A stretch of DNA of 64,000 nucleotides from an uncultured Sulfitobacter sp. (GCF_947500075.1 NZ_CANMQS010000001.1:620001-684000); one strand, 5' to 3'. Numbered from the stretch's first letter, positions 1 through 8,130 are shown. Notes: a model not told the origin generated them from the sequence alone. Numbers and translations are program-made.

Positions 1-219
1 TCGGGAGTGCGCGATGTCCTCGCCCCCAGCGGCACCTATCCAGATATCGACAGCGGCCCGCAGGGCCTTGCTGACATGATCCTGCCGCTGTTGCAGGACG
101 CGGATCAGCGGCGCCGGTCCGGCGATGCCGCCCGCGCATATGTCGCCCGAACGCATCTGCTGCCCGCCGCCGCAGCCCGGCTGCGCGCCGCACTTGCTAC
201 CGTTGGCGTTGCCCCATGA
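1..219 (+). CDS. Glycosyltransferase, C-terminal end (partial)
   Basis: Reading frame 1 is open from the first base, so this is the last ~72 residues of a gene that begins before the window. The tail is Ala/Arg rich and contains a segment (SGPQGLADMILPLLQDADQRR) like the final helices of GT-B glycosyltransferases, where a 'SP..LA..I..LL.D' pattern follows the nucleotide-sugar site. Its stop overlaps the next start in an ATGA junction, so it is translated together with the phosphatase and the second glycosyltransferase. The family call rests on a short tail plus the neighbours and is tentative. Confidence 0.45.
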   Translation, partial: SGVRDVLAPSGTYPDIDSGPQGLADMILPLLQDADQRRRSGDAARAYVARTHLLPAAAARLRAALATVGVAP

Positions 220-797
220 CCCGCCTCGCCCTCCTCCGCCACGGCCACACCGAATGGAACCGCGCGGGCCGCATTCAGGGCCGCACCGACATCCCACTTG
301 ATGCAGCGGCCGAGGCAGAGCTTGCCGCTCAAAAACTGCCCACGCCATGGGATCGTGCAACCCTGTGGTCCAGCCCGCTGGCCCGCGCCCGTGATACCGC
401 GTTACTGGTCGCAGGTGCAGCGCCACAGACCCATGCAGCCCTGACCGAAATGGACTGGGGCGCATGGGAAGGCCTGCACGGCAAGGACCTGCGGTCAGAC
501 CCAACAAGCGGCTACCGCGACATCGAAGACTGGGGATGGCACTACACCCCGCCGGGTGGCGAAAACCCTGAGACCATACGCCAGCGTCTGCTCCGTTGGG
601 TGGCAGGTTTGAGCGGGGATAACGTCGCTGTCTGCCACATCGGCATCATGCGTGTTTTGCTGGCCCATGCGACGGGCTGGGACTTCAACGGCCCTGCCCC
701 TTTTCGCATCAAGCGCAACCGCCTGTTCGTCATTGATATGACCACATCAGACTGGACAACCTTGCCCAACCCCATCCGGCTGGAGCCGCGCATATGA
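216..797 (+). CDS. Histidine phosphatase family protein
   Basis: This 193-residue protein is of the phosphoglycerate-mutase-like (branch 1) superfamily. The catalytic RHG motif lies at residues 8-10 (LLRHGHTEWN, phospho-accepting His9). A second catalytic His lies near residue 141 (VCHIGIMRV) and an acidic WGAWEG segment lies between them. The length is normal for small cytosolic phosphatases of this family. It overlaps the genes on both sides by ATGA, so it belongs to the polysaccharide-type operon and may act on a sugar phosphate; the substrate cannot be read from sequence. Confidence 0.88.
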   Translation: MTRLALLRHGHTEWNRAGRIQGRTDIPLDAAAEAELAAQKLPTPWDRATLWSSPLARARDTALLVAGAAPQTHAALTEMDWGAWEGLHGKDLRSDPTSGYRDIEDWGWHYTPPGGENPETIRQRLLRWVAGLSGDNVAVCHIGIMRVLLAHATGWDFNGPAPFRIKRNRLFVIDMTTSDWTTLPNPIRLEPRI

Positions 798-1936
798 AAG
801 TCATGATCGTCGTGACACACCTGCTGGGAACCGGGCATCTCGCCCGTGCGCTGACCCTTGCACGCGCCTTTGGTGCGAAAGGCAACAAGGCTGTTGTGGT
901 GTCAGGTGGCATGGCCGCGCCTCATCTGAGCATGGCTGATGTGCAGGTTGAACAGCTTCCCCCAGTTCGCTCTGACGGTGTCGATTTCAGCGTTTTGCTG
1001 GACGAAAAAAGGCAGCAAGTCAGTGCCTTATACATGCGTGACCGACAGAGGTTCCTGCTTTCAATACTGGAGCGTATGGCCCCTGATGTTTTGATCACGG
1101 AGCTCTTTCCCTTTGGTCGGCGGATCCTGAAGGATGAATTCAGCGCCCTGCTGGACGCAGCAAATGCACAGACAAGTCGGCCCCTGATCGCATGCTCGAT
1201 CCGTGATATCCTTGCCCCGCCGTCGAAACCTGCAAAGGCCGCGCTGGCCGATGCTTTTGTCGCAAATTCCTATGACGCCGTTCTGGTACACGCCGACCCG
1301 AATCTGACCCCGCTCAACATCAGCTGGCCGGTCAGTCCTGCCTTGCAAAGCAAGCTACACTACACTGGTTTTGTCGCCCCGCCGCCTGCCCAACCCCACC
1401 CGGATGCGGTTGGACATGGAGAGATCATCGTGAGCGCAGGCGGGGGCGATGTCGGCGGGCATATCTTCGCCGCAGCGCTGGATGCAGCACGGCTGGGAGA
1501 TCGCCGTTGGCGGTTGCTGCTGGGCGGGGCGGGCGCAGAGGCCCGTGCGGTGGCCATGCAGGCGCAGGCCCCGCGCAACGTGATCATCGAACCCGCCCGA
1601 CCTGACTTTCGGCAGATGCTGTATCACGCAGAAGCCTCGATCAGCATGTGCGGCTACAACACCGCGCTGGACGTGCTGCAAAGTGGGGTCAACGCCGTGT
1701 TTGTGCCGTTCGATGCGGGCAGCGAGGTCGAACAGGGGTTGCGGGCGCAGGCACTGGCGGCGCAGCCGGGGATTGCGGTGCTGCGCGCTTCGGAGCTGAC
1801 GGGGCCACAGCTTCTCCGGACACTCGACGATTTGGACGGGGAACCCCGGCGCGCGCCTTTGCAGGCCAATATGGATGGTGCTGCGCAAAGCGTTAAGATT
1901 GTTGATGAATTATGGAGGGGCCAGCATGCGGATTGA
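794..1936 (+). CDS. MurG-like glycosyltransferase (GT28-type C-terminal domain)
   Basis: This is a 380-residue GT-B fold protein. The N-terminus (MKVMIVVTHLLGTGHLARAL) is the acceptor-side beta strand and GxGH-type loop found in MurG and related family-28 enzymes. A SMCGYNTALDVL segment around residue 280 matches the UDP-sugar binding loop of GT28 C-terminal domains. It is not MurG itself: it sits away from the division cluster, among a phosphatase and a deacetylase. It likely transfers a sugar in synthesis of a surface glycan. The start is fixed by the ATGA overlap with the phosphatase. Confidence 0.75.
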   Translation: MKVMIVVTHLLGTGHLARALTLARAFGAKGNKAVVVSGGMAAPHLSMADVQVEQLPPVRSDGVDFSVLLDEKRQQVSALYMRDRQRFLLSILERMAPDVLITELFPFGRRILKDEFSALLDAANAQTSRPLIACSIRDILAPPSKPAKAALADAFVANSYDAVLVHADPNLTPLNISWPVSPALQSKLHYTGFVAPPPAQPHPDAVGHGEIIVSAGGGDVGGHIFAAALDAARLGDRRWRLLLGGAGAEARAVAMQAQAPRNVIIEPARPDFRQMLYHAEASISMCGYNTALDVLQSGVNAVFVPFDAGSEVEQGLRAQALAAQPGIAVLRASELTGPQLLRTLDDLDGEPRRAPLQANMDGAAQSVKIVDELWRGQHAD

Positions 1937-2675
1937 CTGGTCTGACCTGCGGGCAGAGCTGGGGATCTGGCGGGCGGAAGGGCGGGGCCTGCCGATCTGG
2001 TGGCGTGATGATGATGCGGTGGCGGCAACAGCAGAATTGACGCAACTGGTTGATTTGGCGACGGAACTTGATGTCTCCCTGCATCTGGCCGTGATCCCTT
2101 CCCTGGCGGAGGACAGTCTTGCCGATGCCATTGGCGCGCGGCCTTTGGTGGTGCCGATGGTGCATGGCTGGGCGCACCTGAACCACGCGCCGGAGGGGGA
2201 GAAGAAGGCAGAGTTCGGCCATCCCAGGCCAGAAGCGGCGGCGGAGATGGGGCTGGGGCTGACGCGGCTGAAAACCCTCTTTCCTGCTGATAGTATTGAC
2301 TTATTCGTGCCACCTTGGAACCGGATGGACGCCCGGTTGATCGCCGCCCTGCCCAGCGCGGGATACGCGGGTGTGTCGACCTTCACGCCGCGCAAAACGG
2401 CCTATCCGATGCCCGGACTGGTGCAGATAAACACACATCTGGACCCGATTTTCTGGCGTGGCGGCGGCGGGCTGGTGCCGCCGGAGCAGTTGATTCCGGC
2501 GCTGGTCGAGACCTTGCAAGACCGGCGCGCAGGCGTCACGGATGCGACGGAACCGCTGGGCCTGCTGACCCATCATCTGGTCCATGATGCCGCGATCTGG
2601 GACTTCACCCGAGGCGTTCTGGAAGAGCTTCTGGCGGGTGGCGCAAGGGCGGTCTCGCTGCGGGACCTTGGCTGA
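1926..2675 (+). CDS. Polysaccharide deacetylase family protein
   Basis: This 249-residue protein resembles the NodB-fold (CE4) deacetylases that remove N-acetyl groups from glycans. Recognisable landmarks are an Asp-Asp motif (WWRDDDA), an H-x3-H metal pair (VHGWAHLNH), a PPWNRMD motif and a late HHLVHD motif. The ATG at 1926 is chosen because GGAGGGG precedes it at the right distance and its N-terminus starts the fold. It overlaps the glycosyltransferase by 11 bases. It probably trims acetyl groups in the glycan made by the upstream genes. Confidence 0.72.
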   Translation: MRIDWSDLRAELGIWRAEGRGLPIWWRDDDAVAATAELTQLVDLATELDVSLHLAVIPSLAEDSLADAIGARPLVVPMVHGWAHLNHAPEGEKKAEFGHPRPEAAAEMGLGLTRLKTLFPADSIDLFVPPWNRMDARLIAALPSAGYAGVSTFTPRKTAYPMPGLVQINTHLDPIFWRGGGGLVPPEQLIPALVETLQDRRAGVTDATEPLGLLTHHLVHDAAIWDFTRGVLEELLAGGARAVSLRDLG

Positions 2676-2889
2676 TTTAACCGGATCTTAAGAGTCACAA
2701 CCTGTACACAACCTGTACACCGGGCGGTGCACAGGGGGTTAAAATGCAGGCAACCCGGCGCAAAACCACCACAGGCAGCCGGACGAGCGCTAAGAACCGC
2801 GATATATTGTTGCGCGAACCAGCTATTGTGTGTAGTGCAAGGGTACAGGTGCATAAAGACGCGGCACAGCATCAACTGACGTTGAGGGG
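2676..2889. other. Intergenic stretch after the deacetylase; direct and inverted CCTGTACAC repeats
   Basis: No convincing gene is seen. Just after the deacetylase an 11-base unit, AACCTGTACAC, is repeated twice (2700-2720). The second copy forms a 10-bp near-perfect stem with GGTGCACAGG (2712-2721 with 2726-2735). A promoter-like TTGCGC / TATTGT pair lies around 2813-2830. It could start a short transcript that ends at the strong terminator at 2890-2918. The promoter is only a guess. Confidence 0.35.
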
Positions 2890-2918
2890 CCCGGAGGAGA
2901 AATCTTCCGGGTCTTTTT
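2890..2918 (+). terminator. Rho-independent terminator, plus strand
   Basis: A 9-bp stem (CCCGGAGGA paired with TCTTCCGGG, one G-U pair) is closed by a GAAA tetraloop and followed by TCTTTTT. This is a textbook intrinsic terminator. It lies 215 bases past the deacetylase stop, so it ends either that operon or a separate small RNA. Confidence 0.85.
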
Positions 2919-2990
2919 CATGGACACAGGCCATGCAGACGCGCGGATCAGGTCGGAGGTATGTGTTGGGAAATCGGGCCCCAGAACAGG

Positions 2991-3052
2991 AAAAAGACGT
3001 CAGGTGCTCAGACGCGGTCTTTGCATCGGGCCGAGGCCCATCCTGACGTCTT
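2991..3052 (-). terminator. Rho-independent terminator, minus strand
   Basis: On the minus strand AAGACGTCAGG pairs perfectly with CCTGACGTCTT over 11 bp and is followed at once by TTT. The 37-base loop holds a second small hairpin (GGGCCTCGGCCC). It faces the plus-strand terminator at 2890-2918, so two transcripts converge here. Confidence 0.75.
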
Positions 3053-3480
3053 CCCTGTACTCCGTACCGGACCCGAGGATCCTGCCGGTGGCGCAGCGTG
3101 GTCAGCCCGAGGGCCGCCACATGTCACACGTCCGAAGACCCGCAACTGCTCCTGATCTTGCGATCCTGAGCGTTCGGAGATCCGTTTCCGTCCCCCCACG
3201 GCCTGCGTTACCGCCTTCCGCCACAACGCCCTGTTTCCAGTCCGCCGCTTGATCCGACACGCCCCGAAGGCCCTGCCTGACCCACAACATTCCTGATGAC
3301 ACCGCCTTTTCGCCCCGAGGCTTTCACCCCCACACGATCTGACCTGCATCCGTTCGCCCGTTACACGGATGGCTTTGGTCTATGACCTTGTCCACCTGTG
3401 CCCGTCTGCGCCCGGGTCTGCTGCGTTCCCGCTTTGGTTCCGAAGAACCGCTGCGATGGATCAAGGGTGCGAGGGGAAGG
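2991..3480 (-). ncRNA. Candidate structured non-coding RNA, family unknown
   Basis: Read on the minus strand, this stretch has no recognisable protein but many short helices closed by stable tetraloops. Examples are GCG-GTAA-CGC near 3196, GATC-GCAA-GATC near 3155, GTC-TTCG-GAC near 3134, and a GGT-GAAA-GCC loop near 3325. It ends in a strong minus-strand terminator at 2991-3052. I looked for and did not find RNase P, tmRNA or SRP RNA signatures. The 5' end is not defined; AT-rich DNA begins about 3490. Short minus-strand reading frames here have arginine/glycine/cysteine-rich compositions typical of translated RNA genes. Confidence 0.4.
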
Positions 3481-3604
3481 GGTGAGTCGGCAAGGGTTTT
3501 GTTAAGGTTTTGGGAAATTTCTTGTGGATAAGTCGTTGTATTTATTGGGGATTTTGCTGTGGGTAAGTTGAGATTTGTGTTTGAGTTGAGGGAGTTCCCC
3601 AAGC

Positions 3605-3624
3605 GTAGGTGGGTGAAACCTACC
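3605..3624. repeat. REP-like palindrome 5' of the transposase gene
   Basis: GTAGG-TGGGTGAAA-CCTAC is a small hairpin whose sequence closely matches the left arm of the inverted repeat after the gene (GTAGGGTGGGTGAAACCCAC). Flanking by matching REP hairpins on both sides is the usual arrangement for RAYT genes. Confidence 0.7.
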
Positions 3625-3663
3625 CTCAAACATTTGTTAACCAGAATGCGGCAAGTTAGCCCA

Positions 3664-4137
3664 ATGAGCCGATATCGCCGCATGTATGTCCCCGGTGGCA
3701 CATATTTCTTTACCGTCAACCTCGCACAGCGGGGCGGGGATCTGCTGCTGAGAGAGATTGACCTCCTTCGTTCGACCTATGCTTCCGTCGTGAAGGAGCA
3801 TCCAATCCAATGTGACGCAATGGTGGTTTTGCCAGATCATCTCCATGCCGTCTGGACATTGCCTCCGGGCGATGCGGACTTCTCTGTGCGGTGGAAAAAA
3901 ATCAAATCAACCTTTTCAAAGCATTGCACACATAGGCCACGTGTCAGCGCGAGCAAAGCCCGCAAGGGGGAGCGCGGGATTTGGCAACGGCGGTTTTGGG
4001 AGCATTGCATCCGGAATGAAGAAGATTTCGCCGTGCATGTAGAGTATTGCCATTTCAACCCGGTGAAGCATGGGTTGGTCGAACAGCCCATGGATTGGCC
4101 CTATTCAACGATGCATCGGGAAATGGTGGGGGCGTAG
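3664..4137 (+). CDS. REP-associated tyrosine transposase (RAYT, IS200/IS605-like Y1 family)
   Basis: This 157-residue single-strand DNA transposase mobilises REP palindromes. It has the metal-binding HUH pair in VLPDHLHAVW and the catalytic tyrosine region in VEYCHFNPVKHGLV. A typical FWEHCIRNEEDF segment lies between them, and the N-terminus YVPGGTYFFTVNL is the family hallmark. The ATG at 3664 is chosen because the family starts just before that motif; an upstream in-frame start at 3559 would add a 35-residue tail encoded by the REP. The TAG stop lies inside the 3' REP arm. No IS ends are seen, so it is probably a domesticated, vertically kept RAYT. Confidence 0.9.
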   Translation: MSRYRRMYVPGGTYFFTVNLAQRGGDLLLREIDLLRSTYASVVKEHPIQCDAMVVLPDHLHAVWTLPPGDADFSVRWKKIKSTFSKHCTHRPRVSASKARKGERGIWQRRFWEHCIRNEEDFAVHVEYCHFNPVKHGLVEQPMDWPYSTMHREMVGA

Positions 4138-4268
4138 GGTGGGTGAAACCCACGCGTGGTGGCGTCAAAAAACCGTCGCGTGCATGGGCGTCACCCCACG
4201 CGTGGTGGCGTCAAAAAAGCGATGTGCGCATGGGTTTCACCCCCACGCGTGGGTTTCACCCACCCTAC
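4134..4268. repeat. REP/BIME element: perfect 25-bp inverted repeat with internal tandem units
   Basis: The arms 4134-4158 (GTAGGGTGGGTGAAACCCAC plus GCGTG) and 4244-4268 are perfect 25-bp reverse complements. Between them a ~46-bp unit is tandemly repeated: 22 bases starting CACGCGTGGTGGCGTC occur at 4151-4172 and again at 4197-4218. It separates two convergent genes and may end transcription from both sides. The left arm carries the transposase stop codon and the right arm carries the lepA stop codon. Confidence 0.85.
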
Positions 4269-6064
4269 CCATCCATCTTCAACGCCGAGATAAACGCCTC
4301 CTGCGGAATATCCACCTTCCCGAATTGGCGCATCTTCTTCTTACCCGCCTTCTGTTTGTCCAGCAGCTTCCGCTTCCGCGTCGCATCCCCGCCATAGCAC
4401 TTCGCCGTCACGTCCTTGCGCATCGCCGACAACGTCTCGCGCGCAATCACCTTGCCGCCGATCGCCGCCTGAATGGGGATCTTGAACATGTGCCGGGGGA
4501 TCAGATCCTTGAGCTTTTCGACCATCGCACGGCCACGGGCCTCGGCCCGGTCGCGGTGGACCATGGTGCTGAGCGCATCCACCGGCTCATCGTTCACAAG
4601 GATCGACATCTTCACCAGATTGTCCTGACGGTAGCCGATCATCGCATAGTCGAAGGACGCATAGCCCTTGGTCACCGATTTCAACCGGTCATAGAAATCA
4701 AACACCACTTCGTTCAGCGGCAGATCATAGACCACCATCGCGCGGGAGCCTGCGTAGGTGAGGTCTTCCTGTATCCCGCGCCGGTCCTGGCAGAGTTTCA
4801 GCACATCGCCGAGGTAGTCGTCGGGCACCAGAATCGTGGCTTTGATCCGCGGCTCCTGCAGGTGGTCGACCAGCGTCATGTCGGGCATGTCGGCGGGGTT
4901 GTGCAGCTCCTGCATGGTGCCGTCTTTGTGGTGGATGTGATAGATCACCGAAGGCGCGGTGGTGATCAGTTCGATGTTGTATTCCCGCTCAATCCGGTCG
5001 CGGATCACTTCGAGATGCAGCAGACCAAGGAACCCGCAGCGGAAGCCGAAGCCGAGGGCGGCGGAGGTCTCCATCTCAAACGAGAAGCTGGCGTCATTGA
5101 GGGCAAGTTTCTCAATCGCGTCGCGGAGGTCTTCGAATTCGGCTGAATCCACCGGGAAGAGGCCGCAGAACACCACAGGCTGCGAGGGTTTGAAGCCCGG
5201 CAGCGCGTCTTCGGTGCCTTTCTTCTCATGCGTGATCGTGTCGCCCACGCGGGTGTCGCGGACCTGTTTGATGGAGGCGGTGAGGAAGCCGATCTCACCC
5301 GGTCCAAGTTCATCAATCACGGTCATTTCCGGGCGGAAGACGCCGATGCGGTCCACGTGGTGGGTGGAGTTGTTCGACAGCATCCGGATGCGGTCGCCCT
5401 TTTTCAGCACACCGTCCATGATGCGCACAAGGACGATCACGCCGAGGTAGCTGTCGTACCATGAATCCACCAGCATGGCTTTCAGCGGCGCGTCGCGCTC
5501 GCCTTTGGGGGCGGGCAGGTTCTGGACAATGGATTCCAGCGTTTCCATGATGCCCTGTCCGGTTTTGGCAGAGACCTGAATGGCGCCCGAGGCGTCGATG
5601 CCGATCACATCCTCGATCTGTTCGGCCACGCGGTCACAGTCAGAGGCAGGCAGGTCGATCTTGTTCAGGACGGGCACGATTTCGTGGTCCGCGTCGATGG
5701 CGTGATAGACATTGGCAAGCGTCTGCGCTTCCACCCCTTGTGTGCTGTCGACCACCAGCAGCGAGCCTTCGACCGCGCGCATGGAGCGGGAGACCTCATA
5801 GGCGAAGTCCACATGGCCCGGCGTGTCGATCAGGTTGAGGACGTATTCCTCCCCGTTCTGGGCGGTGTAGTTGATCCGCACGGTCTGCGCCTTGATGGTG
5901 ATCCCGCGCTCACGTTCGATGTCCATGCTGTCGAGCATCTGCTCTTTCATATCGCGATCCGCCACGGTGTTGGTGGACTGGATCAGGCGGTCAGCGAGCG
6001 TGGATTTCCCATGGTCGATGTGCGCGACGATGGAGAAATTGCGGATGTGGGATAGTGGTGTCAT
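4265..6064 (-). CDS. lepA: Elongation factor 4 (LepA), ribosome back-translocase GTPase
   Basis: This 599-residue protein has the full LepA architecture: GTPase with [10 protein letters not shown]-loop, DTPGHVDF (G3) and NKIDLP (G4), then domains II-III, the V domain and the LepA-specific C-terminal domain ([15 protein letters not shown]). The length is exactly that of the family. The start at 6064 ([10 protein letters not shown]) is chosen by homology; a 22-residue in-frame extension upstream is unlike LepA. It binds ribosomes and reverses or remodels stalled translocation. Its TAG stop is formed by the arm of the neighbouring REP repeat. Confidence 0.98.
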   Translation of the reverse strand: MTPLSHIRNFSIVAHIDHGKSTLADRLIQSTNTVADRDMKEQMLDSMDIERERGITIKAQTVRINYTAQNGEEYVLNLIDTPGHVDFAYEVSRSMRAVEGSLLVVDSTQGVEAQTLANVYHAIDADHEIVPVLNKIDLPASDCDRVAEQIEDVIGIDASGAIQVSAKTGQGIMETLESIVQNLPAPKGERDAPLKAMLVDSWYDSYLGVIVLVRIMDGVLKKGDRIRMLSNNSTHHVDRIGVFRPEMTVIDELGPGEIGFLTASIKQVRDTRVGDTITHEKKGTEDALPGFKPSQPVVFCGLFPVDSAEFEDLRDAIEKLALNDASFSFEMETSAALGFGFRCGFLGLLHLEVIRDRIEREYNIELITTAPSVIYHIHHKDGTMQELHNPADMPDMTLVDHLQEPRIKATILVPDDYLGDVLKLCQDRRGIQEDLTYAGSRAMVVYDLPLNEVVFDFYDRLKSVTKGYASFDYAMIGYRQDNLVKMSILVNDEPVDALSTMVHRDRAEARGRAMVEKLKDLIPRHMFKIPIQAAIGGKVIARETLSAMRKDVTAKCYGGDATRKRKLLDKQKAGKKKMRQFGKVDIPQEAFISALKMDG

Positions 6065-6257
6065 GTAGGGGGATATGATGCGGAAACCCGGTTTGGTCAA
6101 TGGGATATGGCGTTGCGTGCCGGAAGACAAAAGTACGTTGTTTGCGGCACACCCTTGCGGGCCAGTATACTCAACCGTGAATTGCCCCGCCCGCTCGTTT
6201 CAGGCATACTCCGCCCCAACAAGTGACCCCAACGGTCCGAAGCGATGAGGCTGAGCC

Positions 6258-6620
6258 ATGATCCGTATCACGATTGCCATTGCGGCGCTTGCAGGTCTTG
6301 CGGCTTGCGGCGGTGCGCCGAGGGAGAGCAGCCCGCGTGGGGGATATGCGCCGTCTCCGTTCCTGTTTGCCAAGGGGCCTATTCAACAGGCCTGTCAGGC
6401 AGGCGGGCGCAAGGCGGCGTCGCGGGCGCGGTGTGGCTGTGTGCAGGCGGTGGCGAACCGGGAGTTGTCTGCGGGCGATCAGCGGCGCGGGGCGTCCTTG
6501 TGGGGTGATCCGGCGCGGTTGCAGGAGATCCGGCAGTCGGATGCGGCCGGGAATGAGCGGTTCTGGCAAGCCTGGAAGGGTTTTGCGGGAGAAGCCGCAC
6601 GGTTGTGTCAGGATACCTGA
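6258..6620 (+). CDS. Small lipoprotein of unknown function
   Basis: This 120-residue protein starts with a type II signal peptide (MIRITIAIAALAGLAACGG), with lipobox LAAC and Cys17 as the lipidation site. The mature part is basic, with cysteines at CQAGG, RCGC and LCQD positions that could form disulfides, and ends with W.AW..F.GEAA.LC. Similar short lipoproteins are common in Rhodobacterales, and I know no function. It is convergent with the acetyltransferase gene and ends before twin palindromes. Confidence 0.7.
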   Translation: MIRITIAIAALAGLAACGGAPRESSPRGGYAPSPFLFAKGPIQQACQAGGRKAASRARCGCVQAVANRELSAGDQRRGASLWGDPARLQEIRQSDAAGNERFWQAWKGFAGEAARLCQDT

Positions 6621-6644
6621 GGCGGGGATGATTTTCGCGGGGAT

Positions 6645-6688
6645 CGATTTCTTTGAAAGAAATCGGTCGGAAATTTTGAAAATTTCCG
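6645..6688. repeat. Twin palindromes between convergent genes
   Basis: Two 21-base palindromes with a central G sit 2 bases apart: CGATTTCTTTGAAAGAAATCG (6645-6665) and CGGAAATTTTGAAAATTTCCG (6668-6688). Both have 10-bp perfect arms. Lying between two gene ends, they could act as a bidirectional terminator, though no T-tract follows. They could also be a REP-type repeat. Confidence 0.75.
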
Positions 6689-6695
6689 CGCGCTT

Positions 6696-7277
6696 TCAGA
6701 GATCGCGCATCCAAAATTGCAAGTGGTTGGTCGTCTCGGTCGTCTGGCCGTGTTCTTTCCAGCTGAATGCGGCAACGACGCCGGGTCGCGGTGCGTATCC
6801 GCGCGCCTGCCAGAAGCCGTCAAGCGGGCGGTAGTCAGCGGGCCGTGCGGGATGGTCCGGCGCCCGCATCACCGCGCAGAAGCACACCTTTTTGAACCCA
6901 TGAGCGCGGGCGTGCGCCTCTCTGAGATCAAAGAACCTGTGGCCGATGCCCCTGCCCCGGTACGCAGGTTGCAGGACGCTTTCCGCACAATAGAAGACCT
7001 CTGCCAGATCAAGATCCGTACCGGCGAAGGCCGCGGCGAAATCCTCGGCATGGTCTGCCAGCGGCGCGCCTGTGCTGGCCCCGACCACCGCATCACCGTC
7101 AAACGCCCCCACCAGAATGGCACGGGGGCTGGCCGCAAAGGCGTGCAGGTAGCGTTCCTCATAGGCCAGATCCCCGTCATAGAGATAGGGAAAGGCGCGG
7201 AAGACCTCGATGCGCAGACGCGCCACTTCTGGCAATGCCGCTGCAAAGGCATCCCCGGTGAGGGCGGCGACCCTCAT
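6696..7277 (-). CDS. GNAT-family N-acetyltransferase
   Basis: A 193-residue protein with the GNAT fold. The acetyl-CoA pyrophosphate-binding motif A is V..AYRGRGIGHRFFDLREAHAR (around residues 107-126), followed by the beta5 segment KVCFCAVMR. The substrate is not predictable. It is the last gene of a three-gene minus-strand operon with ATGA overlap to the SnoaL-like gene. Confidence 0.82.
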   Translation of the reverse strand: MRVAALTGDAFAAALPEVARLRIEVFRAFPYLYDGDLAYEERYLHAFAASPRAILVGAFDGDAVVGASTGAPLADHAEDFAAAFAGTDLDLAEVFYCAESVLQPAYRGRGIGHRFFDLREAHARAHGFKKVCFCAVMRAPDHPARPADYRPLDGFWQARGYAPRPGVVAAFSWKEHGQTTETTNHLQFWMRDL

Positions 7278-7666
7278 GACACCTGTGCTGTCCAGTCGCC
7301 GAGGTTGTAGTAGGTCGTCACCCGGCTGATCTTGTCGCCGCTGAGCTCAAAGAAGGACCCGGCCGGCAGGACATAGGTTTGGCCGCGCGCCTCTGGCAGG
7401 CCGGGGTCCGTTTGCAAGTAGGTGCCGTTGACGGTGTATTCCGCAGCGGCGCGGGTGCCGTCCGGATTGGCGAAGATCACCATATCCGTGAGGGTTTCGC
7501 GGTAGCTTGCCGTCATATGTGCGCAGAAGTCGGCAAAGGCATCTTTGCCCCGGCGCACGTTGCCTTCGTTGACGTGATGGGCGACGTCATCTGCCAGGCA
7601 GGCGATCATGGCGTCGGTGTCGCCCGCGTTGAAAGCCTCAAAATAGCGTTGGATCGTCGCGTTCAT
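7274..7666 (-). CDS. SnoaL-like / NTF2-fold protein (ketosteroid isomerase-related)
   Basis: This 130-residue protein shows the typical cone-shaped fold pattern: N-terminal helix IQRYFEAFNAGDTDAMIACLADDVAHHVNEG, then alternating strands ending in KISRVTTYYNL. Members are small enzymes or binding proteins; no specific reaction can be read. It overlaps both neighbours by ATGA, so it is co-translated with the phosphatase upstream and the acetyltransferase downstream. Confidence 0.8.
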   Translation of the reverse strand: MNATIQRYFEAFNAGDTDAMIACLADDVAHHVNEGNVRRGKDAFADFCAHMTASYRETLTDMVIFANPDGTRAAAEYTVNGTYLQTDPGLPEARGQTYVLPAGSFFELSGDKISRVTTYYNLGDWTAQVS

Positions 7667-8130
7667 AGGGCATCCTTTTGTGTGGGAGGGCCGAAACGGG
7701 CCAGAAGGCGTTCCGCGATCTGGTCGCGGGCGGCGCGAAATTGCACCAGCTTGGCTTCGCGCGTCTCCCCCAGACCGGTGGGATCGAGGATGGGCCAGTA
7801 TTCCACTTCCAGATGGAAAAACCGCGTCAGTTCCAGCGCACGGCGCTGGCTGGCCGGAGACAGCGCGATCACCAGATCGAAGGAACTGAGGTCATCGCCC
7901 CATTGCTCCATCTCGTCAAAGCTGCGCGAGCGGTGGCGCGACAGTTCCACGTTCATTTCCTGACAGACGGCAATGGAAAAGCCGTCAATTTCAAGATCGT
8001 TCTTCACGCCCACGGACTGGACGTAGGTTTCGGTGCCGTAGAACTTCTTCATCAATCCTTCGGCCATGGGCGAACGCACGGCATTGTGGTCACAACAAAA
8101 GAGGACCGATTGAGGAAGCGCCTGGGTCAT
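7663..8130 (-). CDS. Low-molecular-weight protein tyrosine phosphatase family
   Basis: This 155-residue protein has the P-loop C-x5-R-S at residues 13-20 (CDHNAVRS) near the N-terminus and a DP general-acid motif (PILDPTG) in the second half, as in LMW-PTPases and LMW-type arsenate reductases. It lacks the extra redox cysteine pattern of true arsenate reductases, so a phosphatase is more likely. It starts immediately before the UPF0262 stop region and overlaps the SnoaL-like gene. Confidence 0.85.
   Translation of the reverse strand: MTQALPQSVLFCCDHNAVRSPMAEGLMKKFYGTETYVQSVGVKNDLEIDGFSIAVCQEMNVELSRHRSRSFDEMEQWGDDLSSFDLVIALSPASQRRALELTRFFHLEVEYWPILDPTGLGETREAKLVQFRAARDQIAERLLARFGPPTQKDAL

Noticed and set aside
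2744..3046. Plus-strand 100-residue reading frame
   Set aside because: It runs through a strong terminator (2890-2918), has a random composition and no ribosome site.
3008..3349. Minus-strand 113-residue reading frame rich in Arg, Gly, Cys
   Set aside because: Composition and tetraloop-closed helices fit a structured RNA better; its end lies inside the minus-strand terminator.
2676..3558. RNase P RNA, tmRNA or SRP RNA in the gene-poor stretch
   Set aside because: Looked for GAGGAAAGTCCGG, a T-arm GGTTCGANTCC, a GCAAACGACAAC tag start and the SRP CCGGAAGGAAGCAG motif on both strands; none found.
3490..3600. Chromosomal replication origin
   Set aside because: Only two DnaA-box-like sites, no cluster and no dnaA/hemE/parAB neighbours.
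4070..5146. Long plus-strand frame of 358 codons
   Set aside because: Antisense to lepA; His/Val-rich mirror of a high-GC gene with no motif.
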